A stretch of 64,000 nucleotides of DNA from Brooklawnia cerclae (GCF_011758645.1 NZ_JAAMOZ010000002.1:186001-250000); one strand, 5' to 3'; shown: positions 37,592 to 46,655, counted from the first letter of the stretch. The notes: a model not told the origin generated them from the letters alone. Numbers and translations are program-made.

Positions 37592-39133
37592 TCACTTCAC
37601 GCGCTTGTACGGCGTGTAGCCGTGCCGGGGCTCCCGGTCACCGACGAGTACGACCGCCGTGTGCGGTGGAAGCTCGATGGTGACGGTCGCCCGATGGGAG
37701 ACGTGGCGCCGACCCGTGAGCTGGTCGATGAGCCCCGAGGAGTCCATGAGCTTCGAGTCGGGCAGCAGCACCGTCTCACCGACGGTGTCCGCGGACGGAT
37801 TGGCCAGGACGAACACCGCGTCCCCGATGCGGTCGGTGTATCGCTCGAAGCCGATGAGCCGCTCGGTGACGAGCCATCGTAGGTCGCCGATACGCAAGGC
37901 GCGGTGGCTACGGCGGATGTCGAGCAGCTGGCGATACCACGCGAGGGTCGGGTTGCCGTCGGTCACCCTGTCCCAGCGCATGGGTGCGCGGCTCTCGGGG
38001 TCGTCCCCGCCACGCTGACCCAGCTCGGTGCCGTAGTACAGGTTCACCGCGCCGGGAAGGGTGAACTGCAGCACGGTGGCCAGCCGTCGCGCCGCGTCGT
38101 CGCGGATCGTGTTCGCGACGCGCGCGGTGTCGTGGTTGTCGAGATAGATCCAGCTCTTCAGCAGATGCTCGTAGTCGGCGTCCGCGTACAACCGGGTGAG
38201 CATGCGCTGGGCGTGCGGGGCGGCGATCGTCTCGTCGGCCAGCCGCAGCAGGATCTCGCGGAGCGTGAAGTGGAGTACGCCGTCGAGTTCCGGGAACCAT
38301 TCGGCGGGGTAGTTGCAGATCTCGCCGAGGACGAGCGAACCCGGCTTCTCGGCGTGGGCAGCGGCCGTGATCTCGCCGAGCAGGCTCATGCCGAGCTCGA
38401 AGGCGACGTCGAGGCGCCAACCGTCCGCCCCGTCGCGCAGCCATGAGCGGACCACCGAGTCCGCACCCCCGTAGACGTAGTCGCGCAACCCGTCGTCCTC
38501 GAGGTTCAGCTCGGGCAGGTTGGTCGCGTTCGCCCAGCTGCGCGCGCCGCCGGGGTAGGCGTCCGAGAAATCGAACCAGGTGCGCGTGGGCGCGCTGGGG
38601 TCGGCCAGCGCCGCCTGGAAGGCCGGTGACTGGCGTCCCATGTGGTTGAACACGCCGTCGAGGACGAGCCGCATGCAGCGCCCGTGCAGGTCGTCGGCCA
38701 GCGCCACGACGTCGTCCCGGGTGCCGTACTCGGGACGCACCTGCTGGTAGTCGAGGGCGTCGTAGCCGTGGTTCGTCCACGCGAGATGGATCGGGCACAG
38801 GTAGACCACGTCGGCACCCAGCCGCTGGATGTGGTCGAGGCGCCCGCGCAGGCTTGCGAGGTCGCCGCCCCAGAAGTCGATCTCGTGCGACCAGACCTGG
38901 TATTCCGGCAAGAACATGCCCTGATCAGGAGATTCGTCCCACGACCGAAGATGTTTGGGTGCGGGGTAGAGGCGCCGCTTGGCCTGCGGATCGTTCGGCG
39001 GAGCGAAGCGATCGACGATCACCTGGTAGACGATCGCGCCGTTGCGCCAGTCGGCCTCGCGGGCCTCGTAGCGCCCGGCGACGGCCCGGTCGTGAGTGTT
39101 CGCGTAATCCGGGTGGGGGGTCACGACCTCCAT
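37592..39133 (-). CDS. GH13 alpha-amylase-family glycosidase
   Basis: A 513-residue (beta/alpha)8 enzyme acting on alpha-glucans or maltodextrins. The N-terminal strand reads GAIVYQVIVDRFAPPND. Conserved regions: LVLDGVFNHMG (region I), GWRLDVAFE with the nucleophile Asp (region II), LVLGEIC with the acid/base Glu (region III), and LDNHDTAR with the third Asp (region IV). A short beta-domain (ELPPHTAVVLVG) ends the chain. No signal peptide is present, so it is intracellular. The precise specificity (amylase, cyclomaltodextrinase or glucosidase) is unclear. Confidence 0.87.
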   Translation of the reverse strand: MEVVTPHPDYANTHDRAVAGRYEAREADWRNGAIVYQVIVDRFAPPNDPQAKRRLYPAPKHLRSWDESPDQGMFLPEYQVWSHEIDFWGGDLASLRGRLDHIQRLGADVVYLCPIHLAWTNHGYDALDYQQVRPEYGTRDDVVALADDLHGRCMRLVLDGVFNHMGRQSPAFQAALADPSAPTRTWFDFSDAYPGGARSWANATNLPELNLEDDGLRDYVYGGADSVVRSWLRDGADGWRLDVAFELGMSLLGEITAAAHAEKPGSLVLGEICNYPAEWFPELDGVLHFTLREILLRLADETIAAPHAQRMLTRLYADADYEHLLKSWIYLDNHDTARVANTIRDDAARRLATVLQFTLPGAVNLYYGTELGQRGGDDPESRAPMRWDRVTDGNPTLAWYRQLLDIRRSHRALRIGDLRWLVTERLIGFERYTDRIGDAVFVLANPSADTVGETVLLPDSKLMDSSGLIDQLTGRRHVSHRATVTIELPPHTAVVLVGDREPRHGYTPYKRVK

Positions 39134-39173
39134 GGTAGGTGGACGCCGGTCACCCCGCTTCCCGGTGCGGGCC

Positions 39174-39890
39174 TCAGGCGGGCTGTCTGCGCAGGCGGGC
39201 CAGTGCGTCGGGATCGTGGACGAAACCGTGCGCTCCCATGGCCTGCTCGAACACCTCGGTGGCCTTCGCCAGCCCGAGCTCGGGGTCGTAGGTCGCGTAG
39301 ATACCGGTGATCGTCACCTCGAAGCCGAGTTGAAGGCTGTGCAGCGCCACCTCATGGGTCACGCCCCCGTCGACCTCGATGAGCGCCGTCGACCCCGTCT
39401 TCTCGCGCAGCGCCACGAGCTCGGCCATGCGCTCGAACGACCCGGGCAGCATCTTCTGGCCGGAGATCCCCGGCTCGACCGCCATGAAGTTCACGTAGTC
39501 GGCGAGAGACAAGTAGGGCTCCAGCACATCGACACGCTGTGACGGGTTGAGGACGACGCCCGCGCGCATGCCGTGCGCCTGGATCGCGGTGATGGTGCGG
39601 CGGGCAAAACGGGTGGCATCGGACGGGAAGCTCACCGCGTCGCAGCCGGCTTCGGCGAGCCGCTCGATGTAGGGATCCACATCGGTGACCATGAGGTGCG
39701 CGTCGGTCACGAGGTCGGGGTACGTCTGTTTGATCTCGGACACGATCGACAAGGGGAAACAGAGGTTGGGGACGTAGTGGCCGTCCATGATGTCGATATG
39801 CACCAACGTGATGCCGTTGGCCACGTGCGCGGCGAGATCGTCGCCGAGCCGGAGCAACGGGGAATTGGCGATGGACGGGGCATTGAGCAT
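39174..39890 (-). CDS. Ribulose-phosphate 3-epimerase-family protein
   Basis: A 238-residue TIM-barrel epimerase. VHIDIMDGHYVPNLCFP contains the metal-binding His/Asp block, followed by TDAHLMVTDVDPYIERLAEAG, NFMAVEPGISGQKMLPGSFERM and IEVDGGVTHEVA with the catalytic Asp. VEPG-GQ(K) in place of the usual V.PGFGGQ suggests a member distinct from housekeeping Rpe, perhaps an allulose- or other ketose-phosphate epimerase. AAGGAGACGC precedes the ATG. Upstream in-frame sequence is not part of the protein. Confidence 0.82.
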   Translation of the reverse strand: MLNAPSIANSPLLRLGDDLAAHVANGITLVHIDIMDGHYVPNLCFPLSIVSEIKQTYPDLVTDAHLMVTDVDPYIERLAEAGCDAVSFPSDATRFARRTITAIQAHGMRAGVVLNPSQRVDVLEPYLSLADYVNFMAVEPGISGQKMLPGSFERMAELVALREKTGSTALIEVDGGVTHEVALHSLQLGFEVTITGIYATYDPELGLAKATEVFEQAMGAHGFVHDPDALARLRRQPA

Positions 39891-39977
39891 CTGTGCGTCT
39901 CCTTCATTGGAGGATCCAGGAAATAGGGCCGACCCCAAGACTAGGGCGCGGACACATGATGAGGACGGGTGTCCCAA

Positions 39978-40019
39978 TGCGGAAGGTTGAGAGGCGACTA
40001 TGCCCCTCAACCTTCCGCA
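39978..40019. terminator. Hairpin terminator after the MetE-like gene
   Basis: A 14-bp perfect stem (TGCGGAAGGTTGAG and its complement) with a 14-base loop that can pair two more bases; four bases beyond the stop of the minus-strand gene. Confidence 0.65.
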
Positions 40020-40023
40020 ATGA

Positions 40024-41241
40024 TCAACGGACGTGCTGAGGGAGCAGGGAGCCGGCGCGGCGGGCGCCCTCACCGAGGGCCTCGAGCTTCGCCCAGGCGA
40101 TGTCGGGGTGGACGCGTCCCCCCAGGCCGCAGTCTGTGGACGCGATCACCCGGTCGGGGCCGACGGCCTCGACAAAACGGCCGATGCGCTGCGCGACGAG
40201 ATCGGGGTGCTCGACGACGTTGGTCGCGTGGCTCACGACGCCCGGAACCAGGACGAGATCGTCCGGCACCTCGATCTCGCTCCATACCGTCCATTCGTGC
40301 TCGTGGCGCACGTTGCCGGCCTCGAACGACAGCGAGCCAACGTTTGCCTGGAGCACGATCGGCAGGATGTCGGCGATCGGGATGTCGGTCACATGGGGGC
40401 CGTGCCACGAACCCCAGCACAGGTGCAGACGCACCCGTTCCCTGGGCAGCCCGGCGATGGCGTGGTTGAGCGCGTCCACCCGGGCCTTGACGAAGCCCTG
40501 GTAGTCGGCCACGCTCGGCTCGGGGTTGATCTGATCCCAGCTCTCCGCCAGCGAGGGGTCGTCCAGTTGCAGGATCAGGCCGGCATCGATGATCGCCGCG
40601 TACTCCTCGCGCAGCGCATCCGCCCAGGCCCACAGGTGCTCCTCGTCCGTGGCGTAGTACTCGTTCCACACGCGCGCTGCGCTACCGGGGGCGATCGCCG
40701 TGAGGAAGCCCTGCTCGCCGGGGTGCAGTGCCGCAGTGAGGTTGCCGATGTCGGCCGCCACGGCCGCCTGGCCCCGGTAGGTGAGGGGGCCTGTGGTCGT
40801 CGGGAAGGCGGTTGCGGTCCTGCCTGTGGCCACACCGCTGTCCGGGTCGTTGTAGGCGGCGGGGAACAACTGGCGGTCGCGGCGGTCGGCGAACGACGTG
40901 AGCCGGACGTGGCCCGGGGTCGACCTGACGGCGGGTTGGGTGAAGGCGTTCACCTCGGTCAGCGACAGCCCGCTCACACGCTGGAACGAGTACGACCACC
41001 AGGCGCCGAAGTCGTTGGCGTTCGACATGGCCTTGCCGAACTCGCCGTCGCCGACCAGCGTGACGCCCGCGGAGCGTTGGCGTTCGACGACATCTGCGAC
41101 CGCTTCGCGCACCAGCCGATCGAACTCGGGAGTCGACTCGAGGGTGAAACCGTCGTCCGACACGGTGCGGGCCGCGTTGGCCGCCATGAGTGCACTGGTT
41201 CGTGGCAGGCTTCCGGCTGTGGTCGTCTGGATGTCAGGCAT
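40024..41241 (-). CDS. MetE C-terminal-like cobalamin-independent methyltransferase family protein
   Basis: A 405-residue zinc enzyme related to the catalytic half of cobalamin-independent methionine synthase. It starts TTTAGSLPRTSAL, the substrate-binding loop of the family. Expected zinc ligands are present: His and Cys in RLHLCWGSWHG (about 290) and a late Cys in IASTDCGLGGRVHPD. The N-terminal MetE half is absent, as in MetE-core proteins and in related proteins of unknown methyl donor. AGAGGA lies six bases upstream of the ATG. It is followed by a hairpin terminator. Substrate not assigned. Confidence 0.82.
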   Translation of the reverse strand: MPDIQTTTAGSLPRTSALMAANAARTVSDDGFTLESTPEFDRLVREAVADVVERQRSAGVTLVGDGEFGKAMSNANDFGAWWSYSFQRVSGLSLTEVNAFTQPAVRSTPGHVRLTSFADRRDRQLFPAAYNDPDSGVATGRTATAFPTTTGPLTYRGQAAVAADIGNLTAALHPGEQGFLTAIAPGSAARVWNEYYATDEEHLWAWADALREEYAAIIDAGLILQLDDPSLAESWDQINPEPSVADYQGFVKARVDALNHAIAGLPRERVRLHLCWGSWHGPHVTDIPIADILPIVLQANVGSLSFEAGNVRHEHEWTVWSEIEVPDDLVLVPGVVSHATNVVEHPDLVAQRIGRFVEAVGPDRVIASTDCGLGGRVHPDIAWAKLEALGEGARRAGSLLPQHVR

Positions 41242-41293
41242 CGGGATTCCTCTCGTCTCGCATCGCGTCCCGGCGAGGCCGTGTCTGCCGACT

Positions 41294-42058
41294 CTAGCCG
41301 CGCCGGCGGAGCAGGTAGGTGTCGAAGATCCACCCCTTGCGAGCGACGGCCTCGTCCCGCACCCGAAGGATCTCGCCGCGAACCTCGGCCAGCGGGCCAC
41401 GGATGAGCGTCTCGTCCGGGGTGCCGAGGTAGGCGCCCCAGTAGATGTCGATGCCCGCGGGGTCGATGGTGGCGAACAGCCCGCGGCTGTCGAGCATCAC
41501 GACGGCGTCGTCCACACCGGCGGGCAGGCCACCGGACAGCAACCGGGCCGGCATGATCTGCACCGCCCGGCCCTGCCGGTTGAGCGGGACGCCGTGACGC
41601 GCGGTCAGCGCGTGGACGGCGCTGATGCCCGGGATCACACGGCGTGTCAGCGTGGTCCCGTCGGACGCGGCCACCAGCTCGTCCACGATCGCCAGCGTGC
41701 TCTCGTAGAGGCTGGGGTCGCCCCAGCACAGGAAGCCGCCCACCTGCCCATCGGCCAACTCGGCGGCGACCGCCGCACTCCACTGCTCCAGCCGCTGCTT
41801 TCGCCATGCGCTCACGGCGGCGTTGTAGTCGGGGGCGGAGCGCCACGGCCGTTGCGCGTCGCGAAGCTCGACGGTGCGCAGGGGCTCCGTGCGGTGCCGC
41901 TCGACGACGGCCCGGCGGGCCTCCACGAGATCGTCCAGGTCTTCTTCCTTGAGGACGACGAACAGCACGTCGAGCCGTTGGATCGCCTTGACCGCTTCGA
42001 GCGTCAGCCAGTCCGGGTCACCGGCGCCGATGCCTACGAGCAGCAACTCGCGGCTCAT
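41294..42058 (-). CDS. cobF: Precorrin-6A synthase (deacetylating)
   Basis: A 254-residue SAM-dependent tetrapyrrole methylase that methylates precorrin-5 at C-1 with loss of acetate in cobalamin synthesis. It opens with LLLVGIGAGDPDWLTLEAVKAIQ. GGFLCWGDPSLYEST is the methylase glycine-rich loop and TLTRRVIPGISAVHALTARHGVPLN the second SAM-site block. Length is normal for CobF. No other cob gene is in the window. It ends about 50 bp from the start of the MetE-like gene with the same orientation, so co-transcription is possible. Confidence 0.87.
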   Translation of the reverse strand: MSRELLLVGIGAGDPDWLTLEAVKAIQRLDVLFVVLKEEDLDDLVEARRAVVERHRTEPLRTVELRDAQRPWRSAPDYNAAVSAWRKQRLEQWSAAVAAELADGQVGGFLCWGDPSLYESTLAIVDELVAASDGTTLTRRVIPGISAVHALTARHGVPLNRQGRAVQIMPARLLSGGLPAGVDDAVVMLDSRGLFATIDPAGIDIYWGAYLGTPDETLIRGPLAEVRGEILRVRDEAVARKGWIFDTYLLRRRG

Positions 42059-42227
42059 GCGGTGGCCCGTCGCGTCAGCAGCAGGGGGCCGGACGAGCGG
42101 CCGTCTCGTGGCCGGGGGGAGTGCTTCATGACGGCAACGCTATCGCTGTGAGCCGGGGTCGCCCCCTCGTGGATCCGCCCAGGTGGCTCGTCTCCGCGTC
42201 GATCGCGGACCCGCGGTGGTGTCGTCC

Positions 42228-42890
42228 TCACACCTGCAGACGTTTGCCCAACTCATGGCGGATCTCCGCGCCCCGGAAGGCCTGCATTGCGCCCAGCATC
42301 GCCACGCCCAGGCCCACCGAGATCCAGGACGGCAACGGGTGGGTGACCCATCCGAGAACGAGGAACAGACCGGGCACCATGCTCATCAGAAGAGTCAGCC
42401 ACGAGTAGACGAGGTAGTCGTTCGGGCGCATGCGTGCGATCCTGACGGCGATCAGCAGCGCCACGATCGAGGCGGTGCAGACGCTGGGGATGACATAGGT
42501 CGTCGACCAGCCGTGCCAGCCGTCCAGGTAGTCGGAGTACGCACTCAGCAGCGAGACGATCACGACCATGTACACGATGCTCTTCGCGACGTTGCGGCGT
42601 TTACGGACGGCGATGATGACGACCAGCCACAGGGCGGCCAGCCCGAGCCCCGCCAGCCGCAGGCCGTCGAGGGGCGCCGGGAAGACCACCAGCGCCAGCA
42701 GCGTGGCGGCGATGACCACGAGCGAGACCAGCGTGAGCACACGCACGACCTGCCGCGTGTCGAATCGGAGCGGGACATCGGGCCACGGGGCCGGGGCTGC
42801 GTCCGGCTCGCCGCTGAGGGTCTCGCGGCACAGCGGGCATCTGAGCCAGTCGCCGCGCACGTCCGCGTCACAGCCGGGGCAGTGGGTCAT
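42228..42890 (-). CDS. Zinc-ribbon membrane protein, last gene of the lipase/acyltransferase operon
   Basis: A 220-residue protein with a small N-terminal zinc ribbon (Cys4, Cys7, Cys18, Cys21) and six hydrophobic helices from about residue 48. It resembles the DUF6320 type that often follows condensation-like acyltransferases; I recall the family but could not check it. The ATG overlaps the acyltransferase stop by 4 bp (ATGA). The function is not known; it probably anchors or partners the acyltransferase at the membrane. Confidence 0.78.
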   Translation of the reverse strand: MTHCPGCDADVRGDWLRCPLCRETLSGEPDAAPAPWPDVPLRFDTRQVVRVLTLVSLVVIAATLLALVVFPAPLDGLRLAGLGLAALWLVVIIAVRKRRNVAKSIVYMVVIVSLLSAYSDYLDGWHGWSTTYVIPSVCTASIVALLIAVRIARMRPNDYLVYSWLTLLMSMVPGLFLVLGWVTHPLPSWISVGLGVAMLGAMQAFRGAEIRHELGKRLQV

Positions 42891-44290
42891 CGTCGGCTCG
42901 CCCCCAGATCGTCGACGGTCACCTTCGACGCCGACACCGTCACGTGGACGCCTTGCGCGGTGAGCGAGCGGACGAAGGCGCTCTGGAGGGCCGTCTCGAT
43001 GAACGGTGACGTGAAGCTCACCGTCAGCCGGTCGCCGTGGCTCACTGCGCAGAACTGGGGCCGTGCCGCGGACACCTGCAGGAAGACCGCCCCGACGTGT
43101 GCGTCGGCCGGGCCCGGGAAGCCGATGCGTCCGAGGTTGGAGACCGCGATGGTGAGGTTCCGGTTGTTGAACCGGTTGATCGTGCCGAGCACCAGGTCCT
43201 TGAGAGGACGAGGGACGATACGGGCGACGGGGTTGAGCTCGAATCCGATCAGCTTCTGCAGCTTCGCCTCGAGCGCCTCGGGGGTCGTCTGTGCACGCAA
43301 CTGCTCGTGGAGCGCCTGGCCCAGCGCCGTCACGCCGTCGTCGGCGCCGTGGGGGTCGTCGTCGAAGGTGTGCTCGAGTCTGGTCGTGGCGAAGAAGTTG
43401 CGGGCCGAACCGGACGGGAAGTGCTGGCGGAGGTCCACCGGCACCGAGACCGCCATCGTCGGATGCCACCCGGGACGGGCGTCCACGATCAGGATCGCAT
43501 GGAGGAACAGCGCCGTGAGGTAGGCCGTGAGAGAGACGCCATGACTGTGAGCCAGCGTCAGGAGGGGCTCGGCGGGCATCTCCAGCTCGACGACATGGGT
43601 TCGGTTGTCGGGTGTGCGAGTGCCGAGGACGCGATGGACGCGTCGTCGGCCACGTAGCCGCAGGCCTCCCATGATCGGGGTGCGCGGCCGGCCGGTGGCG
43701 GGAGGTCCGACCGCCCTGCTCCCCGCGTCGAGGGACGCCGGCCGGGCAGCGTCGGCGAACGCCTGCGTCCGGCCGGGAGCGAAATAGGTCATGAAGCTGT
43801 CGGTGGCCAGCGCCTGTTTCACTTCGGTGGGCATGGCGTGGCCCGGGAAGTCCTCCGGGTGACGCAACGCGATGTACTGGGTGACCAGGTCCTGGAACAC
43901 CCACAGGGCACCCGTGCCGTCCGAGAGTGCGTGGAAGACCTCGAGGACGATCCGGTTGCGGTGGTACGCGACCCGGAACAGCAGCTCGCGCCGGTCGAAG
44001 TGGTAGAGGTGATCGCAGGGCGGGAGTTCGTCGGGGACGACCTTCGGCCGCAGGTCGCTTTCTTCGAGGTAGTACCAGAACACTCCTCGCCGGAGCACGG
44101 AGTGGTAGAGCACGTACTGGTCGAAGACCCCGTCGAGCGCCCGCTGCAGCAGCTCCGGATCGACGTCGGCCTCGAGCTCGGCCGACAGGCGGAAGACCTT
44201 CGAGTCGACGTCGCTGGTCGCCGCCAGGAAGATGTTGGACGCGTTGTCGAGGCGAACCCACGTCCGCCTGGCCCATCCCAGCCTGGTCAT
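42887..44290 (-). CDS. Condensation-domain-like acyltransferase (alcohol acetyltransferase/PapA-like)
   Basis: A 467-residue protein with the HxxxDG active-site motif of the condensation/CAT superfamily (VFHALSDGTGALWVFQDL, around residue 130), FNNRNLTIAVSNLGRIGFP near residue 370, and a closing segment SFTSPFIETALQSAFVRSLTAQG. Such enzymes transfer acyl groups to hydroxyls or amines. Both ends overlap neighbours by 4 bp: the alpha/beta hydrolase upstream and the zinc-ribbon membrane protein downstream. The three genes must work together, perhaps in making or remodelling a lipid or wax-like ester (inference). Confidence 0.82.
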   Translation of the reverse strand: MTRLGWARRTWVRLDNASNIFLAATSDVDSKVFRLSAELEADVDPELLQRALDGVFDQYVLYHSVLRRGVFWYYLEESDLRPKVVPDELPPCDHLYHFDRRELLFRVAYHRNRIVLEVFHALSDGTGALWVFQDLVTQYIALRHPEDFPGHAMPTEVKQALATDSFMTYFAPGRTQAFADAARPASLDAGSRAVGPPATGRPRTPIMGGLRLRGRRRVHRVLGTRTPDNRTHVVELEMPAEPLLTLAHSHGVSLTAYLTALFLHAILIVDARPGWHPTMAVSVPVDLRQHFPSGSARNFFATTRLEHTFDDDPHGADDGVTALGQALHEQLRAQTTPEALEAKLQKLIGFELNPVARIVPRPLKDLVLGTINRFNNRNLTIAVSNLGRIGFPGPADAHVGAVFLQVSAARPQFCAVSHGDRLTVSFTSPFIETALQSAFVRSLTAQGVHVTVSASKVTVDDLGASRR

Positions 44291-45258
44291 CGCCCGCTCG
44301 TCTCGGACGCGGCCCCCAGGAAGTCGTCGATCACCCGGCACGCGAGGGTGACCGGCCGCACGAAGCGGGGCAGCGTGAGGAAGCCGTGGAGCGCCCCGGT
44401 GATCCGCTCGACCCTGACCTGGTTGCCAGAGGCGCGCAACGCATGCGCATACGCCTCACCCTCGTCGCGCAGGAGGTCCAGTTCGGCACTCACCACGAGC
44501 GTGGCGGGCTGCCCCGAGAGGTCGGCCGCCAGCAGCGGGGCGATGAGAGGATTCCCGCGTGCCTGCGGGTCGGGTTGGTAGAGGGCCATGTAGTCCTCCA
44601 CCTCGAGGGCCGTCAGACGCAGTCCGGTGCCGTAGAGCCGAACCGACTCGAACGGCGAGGTCCCCGGGTCGTGGTCGAACCAGGTCGCGGGGTAGAGCAG
44701 CACCTGGCGTCCCGGCATCGGGCAGCCGCGTGCACGTAGCCGCAGGGAGACCGCAGCGGCCAGGTTGCCGCCGGCCGAATCGCCGATCAACGTGATCGCG
44801 GACGCGTCGTCCAGGCCCACCAGGCCGGGCTCGCGCAGCAGCACCCCGGCCACGCGGACGCAGTCGTCCAGGCCCGCGGGGAAGGGATGTTCGGGTGCCA
44901 GCCGGTAGTCGACCGCGAGCACCACACGACCGGTGAGGTCGGCGAGGGCAGCGCAGGCGGGCGTGTAGCTCTCGATGTCGCCGGTGACCCAGCCTCCGCC
45001 GTGGAAGAAGAGCAGGACGTCCCCGTGCTCGCGCTCACGGGGCTGGAAGACCCGCACCGGTATCTCGCGGGATCCGTCGTCCGCGAGGATCGCCCGGTCG
45101 AGGAAGCGATAGCGACGAGGGGTGCCGGCGAGAAAACGCTGGAGCCTGCGGACCTTGGGATAGTCCTCCAGCATCCTCACCCGGGGTGCCGCGAACAGCC
45201 TCAGCACGGCACGGACCACGGGGTTCACCCGGCTGTCGGCGGGCTCGTCCGCGCTCAT
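44287..45258 (-). CDS. Alpha/beta hydrolase, hormone-sensitive-lipase (HSL) family
   Basis: A 323-residue esterase/lipase. LLFFHGGGWVTGD is the HGGG oxyanion motif, LIGDSAGGNLAAAVSLRLRARG the nucleophile elbow GDSAGG with the catalytic Ser (about residue 163), SAELDLLRDEGEAYA the catalytic Asp region, and GALHGFLTL the catalytic His. It is the first gene of the operon and overlaps the acyltransferase by 4 bp. It probably hydrolyses short acyl esters in the cytoplasm. Confidence 0.88.
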   Translation of the reverse strand: MSADEPADSRVNPVVRAVLRLFAAPRVRMLEDYPKVRRLQRFLAGTPRRYRFLDRAILADDGSREIPVRVFQPREREHGDVLLFFHGGGWVTGDIESYTPACAALADLTGRVVLAVDYRLAPEHPFPAGLDDCVRVAGVLLREPGLVGLDDASAITLIGDSAGGNLAAAVSLRLRARGCPMPGRQVLLYPATWFDHDPGTSPFESVRLYGTGLRLTALEVEDYMALYQPDPQARGNPLIAPLLAADLSGQPATLVVSAELDLLRDEGEAYAHALRASGNQVRVERITGALHGFLTLPRFVRPVTLACRVIDDFLGAASETSGR

Positions 45259-45295
45259 GGGCCCAACCCTACGTGGTGGCCGGGACCAAATGCCC

Positions 45296-45314
45296 GTTGA
45301 GCCTGTCGAAACGG
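45296..45314. repeat. Single REP unit
   Basis: TTGAGCCTGTCGAAACGG, one copy of the CCTGAGCCTGTCGAAGG family, in the gap between the hydrolase gene and the PrsW operon. Confidence 0.5.
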
Positions 45315-45503
45315 TGCGCATCAGCAGCGTGGCATCGTTGCGACCCGGCGAGGAGCGTCGTGCCTTGTCGTTCGCCCAGGTGCGTCGACCGCATCGGAAC
45401 AAGTCTCGGTGATCGCGAACTTCTCAAGGCCCAGCGAGCGCCGGCCCGCCCGTCGATAATTGAGATCGAGCATATGCACACACGAGTCATGTGGAGGACG
45501 ACG

Positions 45504-45653
45504 ATGCTCAGACCCGAAGGCGCCGGCCCGGCACCGATGGCCTTGTTCGACCAGCCCCGCAGGCGACCCGCCGGTCCCACGGCAGACGTGAGTTGTGCGC
45601 GTCCCGAGGACACTGCCGCACGCGGCCCCAGACCTCCGCGGGAGGACCGATGA
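45504..45653 (+). CDS. Possible 49-residue protein coupled to the PrsW gene
   Basis: An open frame MLRPEGAGPAPMALFDQP rich in Pro, Arg and Ala. TGGAGG lies seven bases before the ATG, and the stop overlaps the next ATG as ATGA, the same coupling used by real gene pairs here. No known family. It could equally be a leader that couples translation to prsW. The 245 bp before it hold only one REP unit and no gene. Confidence 0.4.
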   Translation: MLRPEGAGPAPMALFDQPRRRPAGPTADVSCARPEDTAARGPRPPREDR

Positions 45654-46534
45654 CATACGGAACCCCTGGCTTCGCCGCACCCAATGCGCCGGTCGCCTTC
45701 GCAGACGAGCGGTCGTGGCCACGTCGCCTGCTGTGGCTCCTGGTTCTGGTCGGCGGTGTCGTCGCCTACGTCGTCGTGCTGTTCGCCCTCGTGCAGACCG
45801 AGAACCTCAACCTCTTCCCCGCGTTGCTGCTGATCGGGTCGGTCACGGTTCCGGCCGCGACACTGGTCTTCGCGGAGGACGGCGGGGCTGCCCCGACCGC
45901 GCCCGTGGGCATCGTGGTGTTCGCGGCCATCGTCGGCGGAGTGATCGGCATCCTGGCCGCGAGCATCCTCGAGTACGACACCTTGCGCGGCCTCGGTTCG
46001 GTGCCGATGATCTTCGTCGGTCTGATCGAGGAGGCTGCCAAGCTCATCGTGCCGCTGGCGCTGTATCTGCTCTGGCGGCCCCGCGATCCGCGCGGCGGTA
46101 TCGTCATCGGCGTCGCTTCCGGCATGGGCTTCGCGGCGTTGGAGACGATGGGCTACGGCTTCCAGGCGCTGTTGTCCGCGCGAAGCCTGGCGGCCGTGGA
46201 CGACACGCTGCTGCTGCGGGCGTTGCTCTCACCGGCCTGCCACATCGCCTGGACGGGCATGAGCGTCGCGATGCTCTGGCGCATCCGGACCTCACCGAAC
46301 AAGGGTCGTGCCGTGCTGGCGTTCGTGGCTACTTTCCTCGCAGCCGCGATCCTGCATGCCCTGTGGGACGCGAGCACCTCGATCGCGGTGCACGGTGTGA
46401 TCGCGATCATCGGTGTCGTCGTGCTCCTGACGTTCATCAGGCGGGCGCACCGCCGGCAACTTCGAGCGGTGGACTTCGGGTACCCGGATGCGGGCAGTTC
46501 GCCGTTCCCCGGAGCAGGGGGCCGTCCCATCTGA
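45650..46534 (+). CDS. PrsW-family intramembrane metalloprotease
   Basis: A 294-residue membrane protein with about eight helices. The active-site motifs of the family are visible: GLIEEAAKLIVP (EExxK), GMGFAALETMGYGF (FxxxE), LLSPACHIAWTGM and ILHALWDAS (HxxxD). Relatives cleave anti-sigma factors in their membrane segment. Start 45650 follows GGGAGGACCG; the N-terminus before helix 1 is Ala/Pro-rich and cytoplasmic. No sigma or anti-sigma gene is nearby. Confidence 0.87.
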   Translation: MTYGTPGFAAPNAPVAFADERSWPRRLLWLLVLVGGVVAYVVVLFALVQTENLNLFPALLLIGSVTVPAATLVFAEDGGAAPTAPVGIVVFAAIVGGVIGILAASILEYDTLRGLGSVPMIFVGLIEEAAKLIVPLALYLLWRPRDPRGGIVIGVASGMGFAALETMGYGFQALLSARSLAAVDDTLLLRALLSPACHIAWTGMSVAMLWRIRTSPNKGRAVLAFVATFLAAAILHALWDASTSIAVHGVIAIIGVVVLLTFIRRAHRRQLRAVDFGYPDAGSSPFPGAGGRPI

Positions 46535-46574
46535 GCTGTGCCGCCCGGGTGGGTCATGACAGCGTCCTCTGCGC

Positions 46575-46655
46575 GTCTGCGCGTCTGCGCGTCTGCGCGT
46601 GACCTGTATATGACCGAATAGCGCCTGTTTCAGTAGCGCCTGTTTCGCTGCAGCA
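46575..46655. repeat. Short tandem repeats in the prsW-fic gap
   Basis: An 8-bp unit GCGTCTGC repeated three to four times (about 46575-46601), then a 15-bp unit containing TAGCGCCTGTTTC twice (about 46619-46649). Low-complexity intergenic sequence, with no gene seen in it. Confidence 0.5.

Noticed and set aside
46575-46601. Short GCGTCTGC repeat as a regulatory array
   Set aside because: Three to four copies of a simple 8-mer between two gene ends are adequately explained by slippage.
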